Shown here: one piece after another, positions 1 through 7,083 of the stretch
Numbering within the stretch: position 1 is the stretch's first letter
How the letters are laid out: each line of letters starts with the position of its first letter
Assembly: GCA_964394205.1 (NCBI GenBank)
Contig: CAYMVS010000065.1
Span: 1 to 12,781, forward strand
Length of the DNA: 12,781 nucleotides
Direction of reading: 5' to 3'
DNA from: HGM05190 sp964394205
GTDB lineage: Bacteria > Bacteroidota > Bacteroidia > Bacteroidales > Muribaculaceae
Translations under genes and position numbers: made by a program
The notes under the pieces: model-generated
Told to the model about the DNA's origin: nothing
The model's database searches: none
The model's input: only the letters and a program-made list of their open reading frames with translations

Positions 1-384
1 ACGGGTCGACAAATTTTCGAAGGGTTCTCCAATGAAATTACAGGTTCTAAGACAATGGTAGAATATGGTTTAGCAGTGACTGAATCAAGAAATTCAAAAT
101 TAGCTTCCTCATATATCTTCACAAGTCATTCTAAGGCTGAACTTTCAAGTATAATGCCTCTGTATAATCAAATATTCACAGACATCTATTCTTTCAAAGA
201 ATATACTCATTCACATCCGCAAAATATCGAGGCTTCAGGATACTATAATCCCATAATAGAAAAAGAAAGTTCTGGAGATATTGGTGTAAAAGGTGTAATA
301 AGTAACAACCGGTATAAACGGTGTTTACCAATCCCCAAGTTCCGGATATATCACGTCCCGACAAGAACGTATTATTCATATTAA
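1..384 (+). CDS. C-terminal end of a polymorphic toxin, JAB/JAMM metalloprotease-like domain (5' end outside window)
   Basis: The reading frame is open from base 1 to the TAA at 382-384, so this is the last 127 residues of a longer protein; the in-frame ATG at 55 is probably internal. The visible residues carry a JAMM-type zinc site: Glu21 in a VEYG strand, H70-S-H72-P, and S90-S-G-D93. The HxHP to SxxD spacing is longer than in classical JAMM proteases. This pattern, with GDIG following and a tyrosine-rich end, fits the JAB-like toxin domains found at the C-termini of RHS/YD-repeat and other polymorphic toxins of Bacteroidetes. Such domains are predicted metallopeptidases or deubiquitinase-like enzymes; the target here is unknown. 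The next gene starts 12 bp downstream and is the likely immunity gene. Base composition is much more AT-rich than the genes to the right. The repeat or delivery part lies outside the window, so its type (RHS, T6SS-linked or other) cannot be stated. Confidence 0.6.
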   Translation, partial: TGRQIFEGFSNEITGSKTMVEYGLAVTESRNSKLASSYIFTSHSKAELSSIMPLYNQIFTDIYSFKEYTHSHPQNIEASGYYNPIIEKESSGDIGVKGVISNNRYKRCLPIPKFRIYHVPTRTYYSY

Positions 385-396
385 ACTATTAAACTT

Positions 397-1011
397 ATGA
401 GAAATAAACTTATTGCTACAGGCTGTTTAGCGGCTATTTTATTTTTCTGTCAGTGTGTTAGTGGTGACCTATGGGCCAAACAAAGACGTGGCACTCAAAA
501 AAAGTGGTCACAATATGATGGCCAAACTACTGCTTCAGGCTGTAACGTAGTTGACTCGGTTTTCTTTTTTACCCTTTCACAAACCATTGACACGGTTGAT
601 GTTATAAATTCGGAAGCTAATCTTTTGGAGCCTAAGGAACGATTTGAAATAACCTTATTTCAATTTGATCAAAACGGCAAATTTCAAGAAACCGGTGAAT
701 CGTTTTATTCAGATGATAATAATAAATATTTGTTTGTCGATCCAATCATAAGTTGTTGTGGGTCAAAAGCCCCCGTTTACATAATTGAGTTCAATAACAA
801 ACAATTCATCTTTACTGCATATTATCCTACGCTATTTAACCGGAATGGGTCGAAACGCATTGTCCGATGCACCAATCTGTATGATACGGATGAAACGATA
901 AAATACGAAACTTTCTACAAAAAAGAAATTTTTCAGTATCTGAATAATAAATTTTCGGTCGTAAAACCCGATAAAAGTGAAGACAAAAACATTCAATTCA
1001 TATATGAGTGA
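397..1011 (+). CDS. Small exported protein, candidate immunity protein for the adjacent JAB-like toxin
   Basis: The product has 204 residues and I do not recognise a family. It opens with a basic n-region (MRNK) and a hydrophobic stretch at about residues 5-20, ending in a cysteine-containing segment (FFCQC). That suggests export and possibly lipidation, but phenylalanine at -1 makes it a poor lipobox, so lipoprotein status is uncertain. The rest is hydrophilic and rich in beta-prone and aromatic residues, with cysteines near residues 49 and 119-120. The ATG lies 12 bp after the toxin stop, on the same strand and in the same AT-rich codon style, so co-transcription is likely. Position directly downstream of a polymorphic toxin C-terminus is the classical location of the immunity gene. 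The immunity role is therefore inferred from context alone. An exported immunity protein would imply protection outside the cytoplasm. Confidence 0.65.
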   Translation: MRNKLIATGCLAAILFFCQCVSGDLWAKQRRGTQKKWSQYDGQTTASGCNVVDSVFFFTLSQTIDTVDVINSEANLLEPKERFEITLFQFDQNGKFQETGESFYSDDNNKYLFVDPIISCCGSKAPVYIIEFNNKQFIFTAYYPTLFNRNGSKRIVRCTNLYDTDETIKYETFYKKEIFQYLNNKFSVVKPDKSEDKNIQFIYE

Positions 1012-1063
1012 TATTTGGGTGTGATATAAAATTCCCTAATTGTGTAAAATCCAGGCTGCTGGT

Positions 1064-1094
1064 CTTGTGTTTCAAATTATAAAGTGTATCTTTG
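1064..1094 (+). promoter_or_regulatory. Bacteroidetes-type promoter for the GH9 gene
   Basis: CTTG at 1064-1067 (-33 element) and TATCTTTG at 1087-1094 (-7 element, consensus TAnnTTTG) are separated by 19 bp. This is the spacing known for the primary sigma factor of Bacteroides. Transcription would start near 1099-1102, giving a leader of about 25 nt before the ATG at 1127. Confidence 0.7.
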
Positions 1095-1126
1095 CCGTTT
1101 AAAGACACTTATCAAAAATTGTAACA

Positions 1127-2953
1127 ATGATCAGCAAGCGATGCCGTGTGATAGCCGTCGCCGCCATGGCGGTTGCCGGTTTGCCAATGTTTTCAGCGAC
1201 CCACCTCAGGGTCAATCAGGTGGGTTATCTGTGTGACGACGTCAAGGCGGCCGTCTATATGGGCGACCGTCGGGTCGGTGACCTGAGCGTGGAGCTCAAG
1301 TCGCCCACGGGAAGGAGTGTGAAGATCGACAGCGTGGTCGACAAGGGGGCCTGGGCGCCTTTTGACCACACGGCGCGCGTCTATTTCAGCTCGGCAACCG
1401 CCCCGGGGGTCTACACCATGACTGTCAAGGCCAAGGGGGAGGAGCCGGTCGAGAAGAAAATCTATATTGGCAACGATGCCTACAGCCGGCTGTCGCTCCA
1501 GAATCTTCCTTTGACCTACCTGCGCCAGCAGCGGTGTGGCTATAACCCGGTGCATGGCGACAGCTGCCACACCCACGACGGCATCGTGGTGCTATCGGGC
1601 GACCGCGACGGCACGGTGGTCGACGTCACCGGCGGCTGGCATGATGCGTCCGACTATCTGCAATATCTCACCACGAGCGCCAACACTGTCTACCAGATGC
1701 TGTTTGCCTACCGCATGAACCCCGCCGCGGGGTGGGCCGACGGGTTTGACGCCGCCGGCAACGCGGGGGCCAACGGTGTGCCCGACATTCTCGACGAGGC
1801 GCGCTGGGGCCTGGAGTGGATGATGCGCATGAACCCCGCCGAGGGGGTCTATTACAATCAGATTGCCGATGACCGCGACCATCGCTTTGCGGGCCTTCCG
1901 GCCGACGACAATGTCGACTATGGCTGGGGCGCCGCCGGCGCGCGTCCGGTCTATCCCTGCTCGGGCACCCCCTACGGTCTCAAGGGCAATCTCAACCGCT
2001 CTACCGGCGAGGCCTCGTCGGTGGCCAAATTTGCATCGGCCTTTGGCCTGGGTGCCGAGATTTTCAAGGAGATCGACCCGGCGCTGGCCGACTCGCTGAC
2101 CCGGCGGTCAATGGCGGCCTACACCCATGCTGCCGCCCACCCCGGTGCGTGTCAGACCGCTCCCTGTGTCTCCCCCTACTTTTATGAGGAAGACAACTGG
2201 GTCGACGACCTCGAGCTCGCGGCGATGGCCCGATGGCGCGCGACGGGCGACAGAAGGTACCTGAACGAGGCTGTCGGGTATGGGCGGCTCGAGCCGGTCA
2301 CCCCCTGGATGGGAGCTGACTCGGCGCGCCACTATCAGTGGTATCCTTTTCTCAACCTGGGGCACTATGAGCTGGCCACGGTTGACGACAAGGGGGTGTC
2401 GGCCGAGTTTATCGACAATTTGCGACAGGGGGTGAGCCGTGTGGCCTCGCGTGGAGCCTCCAACGCCTTTCTCAATGGCGTGCCCTTCATCTGGTGCAGC
2501 AACAACCTGGCCACGGCCTTTGTCACACAGGCCATGCTCTACCGCGCTCTGACGGCCGACGACACCTATCGGGATGCCGAGACAGCCACGCGCGACTGGC
2601 TTTTTGGCGTCAACCCCTGGGGGCAGGTGATGATAGTGATGCCGGCAGGGTCGGTCGAGTCATCGCCGCTCGACTGTCACTCGGCCATGACCGACCGCGA
2701 GGTCAACGGTGTGGCGGGTCGCGATTACCTGGTCGGGGCGTTGGTCGACGGCCCGGTCTACAACACGATATTCTCGTCGTTGAGGGGTGTCCACCTGCGT
2801 CACGACGACCGGTTTGCCCCCTTCCAGGGGCCCGTTGTGGTCTATCACGACGACTACAGCGACTACTCGACCAACGAGCCGACAATGGACGGCACCGCCG
2901 CCACCATGTATATGCTGGGACGGCTTGCCACCCCCGGCGTGAACCAACCCTGA
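1127..2953 (+). CDS. Glycoside hydrolase family 9 (endoglucanase-type), exported
   Basis: This 608-residue protein has a signal peptide (about residues 1-24, cleavage near FSA/TH) without a lipobox, so it is probably periplasmic. Residues about 27-113 form the N-terminal immunoglobulin-like domain of GH9 enzymes, opening with the typical RVNQVGY. The (alpha/alpha)6 catalytic domain follows from about residue 120. The GGWHDASDY motif (169-177) supplies the two aspartates D173 and D176, one of which acts as the base. FGVNPWGQ and DCHS (H518) match the conserved substrate-binding region, and NEPTMDGTA (583-591) supplies the catalytic acid E584. Full length with all catalytic positions supports an active inverting beta-1,4-glucan hydrolase. 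The exact substrate (cellulose, mixed-linkage glucan or xyloglucan) cannot be read from the sequence. No SusC/SusD genes adjoin it, so it is not in a canonical polysaccharide utilisation locus here. The acyl-CoA ligase gene begins 3 bp after its stop. Confidence 0.9.
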   Translation: MISKRCRVIAVAAMAVAGLPMFSATHLRVNQVGYLCDDVKAAVYMGDRRVGDLSVELKSPTGRSVKIDSVVDKGAWAPFDHTARVYFSSATAPGVYTMTVKAKGEEPVEKKIYIGNDAYSRLSLQNLPLTYLRQQRCGYNPVHGDSCHTHDGIVVLSGDRDGTVVDVTGGWHDASDYLQYLTTSANTVYQMLFAYRMNPAAGWADGFDAAGNAGANGVPDILDEARWGLEWMMRMNPAEGVYYNQIADDRDHRFAGLPADDNVDYGWGAAGARPVYPCSGTPYGLKGNLNRSTGEASSVAKFASAFGLGAEIFKEIDPALADSLTRRSMAAYTHAAAHPGACQTAPCVSPYFYEEDNWVDDLELAAMARWRATGDRRYLNEAVGYGRLEPVTPWMGADSARHYQWYPFLNLGHYELATVDDKGVSAEFIDNLRQGVSRVASRGASNAFLNGVPFIWCSNNLATAFVTQAMLYRALTADDTYRDAETATRDWLFGVNPWGQVMIVMPAGSVESSPLDCHSAMTDREVNGVAGRDYLVGALVDGPVYNTIFSSLRGVHLRHDDRFAPFQGPVVVYHDDYSDYSTNEPTMDGTAATMYMLGRLATPGVNQP

Positions 2954-2956
2954 CCG

Positions 2957-4636
2957 ATGATTGTATTTAATGATATGAAGGAGAATTTGATACAGATATA
3001 TGCCGAGAGCTTCAAGTCAAACTGGAGCCGGCCGGCGCTGACCGACTACACGGGGCGAAACACGATGACCTACGGCGACCTGGCGCGCCACATAGCGATG
3101 ACCCACCTGCTGTTCAAGGGCGCGGGCATCAAGCGCGGCGACAAGATTGCCCTGATGGGAAAAAACACAATCAGGTGGGTCACCATATATATGGCCACCA
3201 TCACATACGGCGCGGTCATCGTGCCGGTGCTCCAGGAGTTCAATCATCTCGATGCCATCCACATCATCAACCACAGCGACTCAAAGATGCTGTTTGTGAG
3301 CGACGCCATCTGGGAGCATCTGGAGTTTGACAAGATGACCAATCTTGTCGCGGCCATTTCGCTCGACAGTCAGAAACTGCTCGGCGAGCATCCGGCCAAC
3401 CGCCGATTGGTCGAGAAGATTCTCGCCACGCTGCCCAAGCTCTTCCGCAAGCGCTATCCCGGCGGCTTCCACCCCTCCGACATTGACTACCCGATGTGTG
3501 AGCCGCAGTCGCTTGCCGAGATCAACTACACCTCGGGCACGACCGGATTCTCAAAGGGTGTCATGCTGACCCTTGACAACCTCGCCGGCAACGTGGTCTT
3601 TGGCATGGAGTCGCGGCTGCATTACCCCGGGTCGCGGGCGCTGTCGTTCTTGCCGTTGGCCCATGCCTACGGGTGTGCCTTCGACATGCTCACGCCTCTG
3701 GCCACCGGCTCTCACATCACCCTCCTGGGCAAGCTGCCCACCCCCAAGCTGCTTCTGAAAGCTCTCAGCGACGTCAAGCCAAACCTTATTTTGTGTGTCC
3801 CCCTGATTCTTGAAAAGATCTACAAGAAACAGCTCCAGCCCATCCTGGCCAAGACCTCGATGAAAATCATGATGAGGACCCCGGGGTTGTCAAGCATCGT
3901 GTTCAAGAAGATACGCGACAAGCTGATTGCTGCCTTTGGCGGTGAGTTTGAGCAGGTCATAGCCGGCGGCGCGCCCCTCAACCACGACGTCGAGGTGTTT
4001 CTCAAGCGTATTGGTTTCCCCTTCACCGTGGGCTATGGCATGACCGAGTGTGGCCCCCTGATCAGCTACACCCCCTGGCGCCAGTTTATTGTAGGCTCGT
4101 CGGGGCGCACCCTCCCCGGTATCATGGAGTCGAAGATCATCTCGCCCGACCCCGAGAGAATACCGGGAGAAATCTGTGTCCGCGGCCAAAACGTGATGCG
4201 CGGCTATTATAAAAACCCCGAGGCCACCGAGGCTGTGCTCGACGCCGACGGATGGCTGCACACCGGCGATATGGGCACGCGCTCGGCCGACGGTACCATC
4301 TTTATCAAAGGCCGCTACAAGACCATGATACTGACCGCTACCGGCCAGAATATCTACCCCGAGGAGATCGAGGCCAAGCTCAACAATATGCCATACGTCG
4401 CCGAGAGTCTCATCGTCGAGCGAGGAAAGGGATTGACAGCCCTTGTCTACCCCGACTATGAGGCGATGGACCGCGACGGGCTGACGAGCGTCGACATGGA
4501 CCCGATAATGGAAAAGGTGGTCAAAGACCTCAACTCACAGGTGGCAGCCTACGAGCGCATTGACCGTATTCAGCTAATTCCCAACGAGTTTGAAAAGACC
4601 CCCAAAAAGTCGATCAAGCGTTTCCTCTACTCATAG
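2957..4636 (+). CDS. AMP-forming long-chain fatty acid-CoA ligase family protein
   Basis: A 559-residue cytoplasmic ANL-superfamily adenylating enzyme. It activates a carboxylic acid with ATP to an acyl-adenylate and normally transfers it to CoA. Visible motifs in order are the phosphate-binding loop YTSGTTGFSKG (191-201), the GYGMTECGP motif (359-367) that binds the adenylate, the hinge-side HTGD (435-438), KGRYK (451-455), and the C-terminal catalytic lysine K551 in TPKKSIKR. Length and C-terminal FLYS fit the Bacteroidetes acyl-CoA synthetase group; the chain length accepted is not evident. The first ATG (2957) lies 3 bp after the GH9 stop. An in-frame ATG at 2975 (MKENLIQIYAESF) gives an N-terminus more like that of relatives and may be the true start. 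Transcription with the GH9 gene is likely because no promoter is seen between them. Confidence 0.9.
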   Translation: MIVFNDMKENLIQIYAESFKSNWSRPALTDYTGRNTMTYGDLARHIAMTHLLFKGAGIKRGDKIALMGKNTIRWVTIYMATITYGAVIVPVLQEFNHLDAIHIINHSDSKMLFVSDAIWEHLEFDKMTNLVAAISLDSQKLLGEHPANRRLVEKILATLPKLFRKRYPGGFHPSDIDYPMCEPQSLAEINYTSGTTGFSKGVMLTLDNLAGNVVFGMESRLHYPGSRALSFLPLAHAYGCAFDMLTPLATGSHITLLGKLPTPKLLLKALSDVKPNLILCVPLILEKIYKKQLQPILAKTSMKIMMRTPGLSSIVFKKIRDKLIAAFGGEFEQVIAGGAPLNHDVEVFLKRIGFPFTVGYGMTECGPLISYTPWRQFIVGSSGRTLPGIMESKIISPDPERIPGEICVRGQNVMRGYYKNPEATEAVLDADGWLHTGDMGTRSADGTIFIKGRYKTMILTATGQNIYPEEIEAKLNNMPYVAESLIVERGKGLTALVYPDYEAMDRDGLTSVDMDPIMEKVVKDLNSQVAAYERIDRIQLIPNEFEKTPKKSIKRFLYS

Positions 4637-4660
4637 CCCGCGTTATTGCCCCCCACACAC

Positions 4661-4693
4661 ATTTGCATCGCAGCTGCGCCGATGTTGGCAAAT
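4661..4693 (+). terminator. Imperfect stem-loop after the acyl-CoA ligase gene, possible terminator
   Basis: The arms ATTTGC (4661-4666) and GCAAAT (4688-4693) pair, followed inward by ATCG (4667-4670) with CGAT (4680-4683). The right arm carries a 4-nt bulge. There is no T-run behind it, so termination is only a suggestion. It starts 25 bp after the stop codon at 4636. Confidence 0.35.
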
Positions 4694-4698
4694 GGTTG

Positions 4699-4722
4699 CG
4701 ACAGAGCGCCGGCGCTCTGTCG
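4699..4722. repeat. 24-bp perfect palindrome in the intergenic region
   Basis: The two halves CGACAGAGCGCC and GGCGCTCTGTCG are exact reverse complements with no loop, centred between 4710 and 4711. As RNA it would be a strong GC-rich hairpin without a downstream U-run. As DNA it could be a dimeric protein-binding site. It sits between the acyl-CoA ligase gene and the outer membrane protein gene, beside another stem-loop (4661-4693). Confidence 0.6.
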
Positions 4723-4788
4723 TGGGCACACAATCGCGTTTGAAATTCACATAAATATCAGGGAATTAGCAAATTAACATTTTTTAAC

Positions 4789-4797
4789 GGGGGGGGG
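4789..4797 (+). repeat. G9 homopolymer upstream of the outer membrane protein gene
   Basis: Nine consecutive G residues lie in an otherwise AT-rich stretch, 42 bp upstream of the putative -7 element at 4840 and 117 bp before the ATG at 4915. Such tracts are prone to slippage, but it is outside the coding region. Confidence 0.8.
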
Positions 4798-4812
4798 TAT
4801 TTTTCAACATTT

Positions 4813-4847
4813 GTTGAGAGTTATTTGGTTTGTGGGCTGTAATTTTG
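4813..4847 (+). promoter_or_regulatory. Probable promoter of the outer membrane beta-barrel gene
   Basis: TAATTTTG at 4840-4847 matches the -7 consensus TAnnTTTG exactly. The best upstream element is GTTG at 4813-4816, giving 23 bp spacing, wider than the usual 19-21. The -7 box is well supported and the -33 box weak, so the gene may need an activator. Confidence 0.5.
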
Positions 4848-4914
4848 TGCCGTGAAACTTTTGAACTTTTTACGGTTATCACAAAATAGTTTGTCCACCC
4901 AAATATGAAATAAA

Positions 4915-6990
4915 ATGAAAGAGATCCTCATAGCAGTATTGATGATTCTGATTGCCCTCATCGCGTTTGCCGGGGAGCCGGCCGACACCCTGGCATCGCA
5001 ACGGCTCGGTGAAATCGAGATTCAGGCGCCGAGAGTTGTCCGCAAGGCCGATATGGATCTGTATTACCCGTCAAAAAGCGCGGTGGCCAATTCCAAAAAC
5101 GGCGTTCAGCTGCTCAAAAATCTCATGATACCGTCGCTGACCATCGTTGATGCTTTAGGCACAATCCAGGCGGCAGGCGAGTCGGTGCAGGTGCGTGTCA
5201 ACGGGCGCGAGGCCTCCATCGACCAGGTGCGCTCCATCTTGCCTGAAACCATCAAGCGCGTCGAGTGGATTGACAATCCCGGCCTTCGCTACAACGGGGC
5301 AAACTATGTGCTCAACATCATCGTGGCCAACCCCACGGTTGGCGGCTCGTTGCAGGTCGAGGCCGAGCCGGCGCTCAATGCCCCGTGGGGATATGCGTGG
5401 ACCGACCTCAAGCTCAACTCGGGGCGCTCGCAGTGGAAGATAGGTGGAAATTTAAAATACAGCGACAACCTCAAGACTCATCGCGATTTCTCCGAAACAT
5501 TCACCCTCGCCGACGGGCAGAAGCTGACCCGCAACGAGACCTCGCGTGGCGGCTCGATTGACAACACGATGGGGCGCGCGTGGATTGAGTACAGCTACAT
5601 AAAGCCCGACACCACAATATTTTATGCCGGGATAAACGATTACCACACTTTCAGCAACCGTGTCCACTATGAAGGCTTGATGGACTACAGCGACCGGCCC
5701 GATGAGATATATCTGACCGACCGGTCGGGCTCAAACGGCACCAACCCTCAGTTGTCGGCCTATCTGGAGCAGCATTTCGCCCACAGTCAGACTCTTGTTG
5801 TCGATTTCAGGTCGCTGCTCTATTTCGGCAAATCCTATTCGGACTATCTGGAGCGGTTGCCCGAGGCGACGGATTATCTGACCGATGTCCACACGCTCAT
5901 CAAAGACCGCAACCAGGCTTATGCCATCGAGGCCAACTATATAAAGAGATGGAACGACTCGCGGTTTACCGCCGGCGCTTCATATTCAGCCAACCGCAAC
6001 CGCTCGACCTACGAGAATCTTGGCGGCGAGATTTTCCACCAACGGCAGGATAAGGTCTATTTCTTTGCCGAGTATTTCCGACGTGTCAGGAAATTCTCCT
6101 TCACGGCCGGCATCGGGGCGCAATACACCGATTTCCTTTTCAAGGAATCGGGACGCGGACGCTCGTCGTGGAACATGCGCCCCCAGGCCACCGTCACCTA
6201 CAGCCTTAGCCAAAACCACAATTTCCGTCTCAGCTTTGAGTCATGGCAATCCACTCCGACCTTGGCCGAAACCAACGTCGCCCCTCAGCAGCTCGACGGC
6301 TTTCAGTGGCGTGTCGGCAATCCCAACCTGAAGACTTCCAACTCCTATATGCTCACGCTGCGCTATAATTTCAACGTGCCCAGAGTGTCGGGACAGTTTG
6401 GCATACGCGCCTTTTCAAGTCCCAATGCAATCACACCCCTGCTGATGTGGGAGGACGACCGGCTTGTCACGACCTACGAGAACAGCCGCGGCCTGAAAAA
6501 TCTGACATTCTTCCTCGCTCCACATATTGAGGTTATCCCACAGTGGGTGATGCTCGCGGCATACGTCCAGTATCGGATGGAGAATATGCGCGGCACCGGC
6601 TATGACTATAACGGCTACAATTGGAGCGGCAATGCCAGCCTTATGGTATCACATTGGGGATTTGAGCTGATGTATCAGTATCTCAAGGCCCGCCGTGACC
6701 TTTGGGGCGAGAAAATAAGCTGGGGGGAGGATATCAACGTCATTGACCTGTCATATAACTGCAAGAACTGGCAGTTTGCCGCCGGCGTGATCATGCCGTT
6801 TGGCCGATATGACCAAGGCTCAAAGATGATTAGTAAATGGAACACCAACGAGCAGCACATGCGACTCGATATGCGCATGCCCTACATAAGGATCAGTTAC
6901 AATGTGCAATGGGGACACCAGAAACGTGGTGCCAGCAAGCTGATCAATGCCGACGCCAACGTTGACACGTCAAAGGCAGGTGGAAGATAA
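4915..6990 (+). CDS. Outer membrane beta-barrel protein, TonB-dependent receptor-like (plug plus barrel)
   Basis: This 691-residue protein has an N-terminal signal peptide (about residues 1-19). A short segment, LGEIEIQAPRVVRKADMD (31-48), resembles the start of TonB-receptor plugs. The plug-like domain at about 55-140 contains VQVRVNGREASIDQVRSILP and IDNPGLRYNGANYVLNIIV, the usual strand pattern in this family. From about 145 onward, alternating aromatic and polar strands form a long barrel. The end (RISYNVQWG, then a polar tail) fits the outer-membrane beta-barrel group common in Bacteroidales. The carboxypeptidase-like regulatory domain that often precedes the plug is absent. No SusD partner, transporter or regulator is adjacent, so the ligand is unknown. 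It is preceded by its own promoter and ends at a shared bidirectional terminator. TonB-driven import is inferred from family resemblance. Confidence 0.8.
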   Translation: MKEILIAVLMILIALIAFAGEPADTLASQRLGEIEIQAPRVVRKADMDLYYPSKSAVANSKNGVQLLKNLMIPSLTIVDALGTIQAAGESVQVRVNGREASIDQVRSILPETIKRVEWIDNPGLRYNGANYVLNIIVANPTVGGSLQVEAEPALNAPWGYAWTDLKLNSGRSQWKIGGNLKYSDNLKTHRDFSETFTLADGQKLTRNETSRGGSIDNTMGRAWIEYSYIKPDTTIFYAGINDYHTFSNRVHYEGLMDYSDRPDEIYLTDRSGSNGTNPQLSAYLEQHFAHSQTLVVDFRSLLYFGKSYSDYLERLPEATDYLTDVHTLIKDRNQAYAIEANYIKRWNDSRFTAGASYSANRNRSTYENLGGEIFHQRQDKVYFFAEYFRRVRKFSFTAGIGAQYTDFLFKESGRGRSSWNMRPQATVTYSLSQNHNFRLSFESWQSTPTLAETNVAPQQLDGFQWRVGNPNLKTSNSYMLTLRYNFNVPRVSGQFGIRAFSSPNAITPLLMWEDDRLVTTYENSRGLKNLTFFLAPHIEVIPQWVMLAAYVQYRMENMRGTGYDYNGYNWSGNASLMVSHWGFELMYQYLKARRDLWGEKISWGEDINVIDLSYNCKNWQFAAGVIMPFGRYDQGSKMISKWNTNEQHMRLDMRMPYIRISYNVQWGHQKRGASKLINADANVDTSKAGGR

Positions 6991-7017
6991 CAGATACCCA
7001 GTTTTTCATGCATAATT

Positions 7018-7054
7018 AGAAAATCCCCGGCGCGATGTCGGGGATTCTCTTTTG
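7018..7054. terminator. Bidirectional intrinsic terminator between convergent genes
   Basis: AATCCCC (7022-7028) pairs with GGGGATT (7040-7046). The stem extends inward by G-C, G-T and C-G pairs to a 5-nt loop, and outward after one mismatch by three more pairs. A T-rich run (CTCTTTT) follows on the plus strand, and the mirror A-rich run gives U residues on the minus strand. It lies between the beta-barrel stop (6990) and the PBP1A stop (7084), so it can serve both. Confidence 0.8.
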
Positions 7055-7083
7055 TGTGACGGGATGAGGGGTGGGAGTGGAGA

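Noticed and set aside
2494..2970. 158-codon plus-strand frame overlapping the 3' end of the GH9 gene
   Set aside because: The composition is Arg/Gly/His-rich shadow sequence; the GH9 frame here contains conserved catalytic motifs through residue 584.
4597..4633. Apparent loss of the catalytic lysine of the acyl-CoA ligase
   Set aside because: Aligning TPKKSIKR with the usual GKxxKR ending places K551 at the catalytic position, so the motif is intact.
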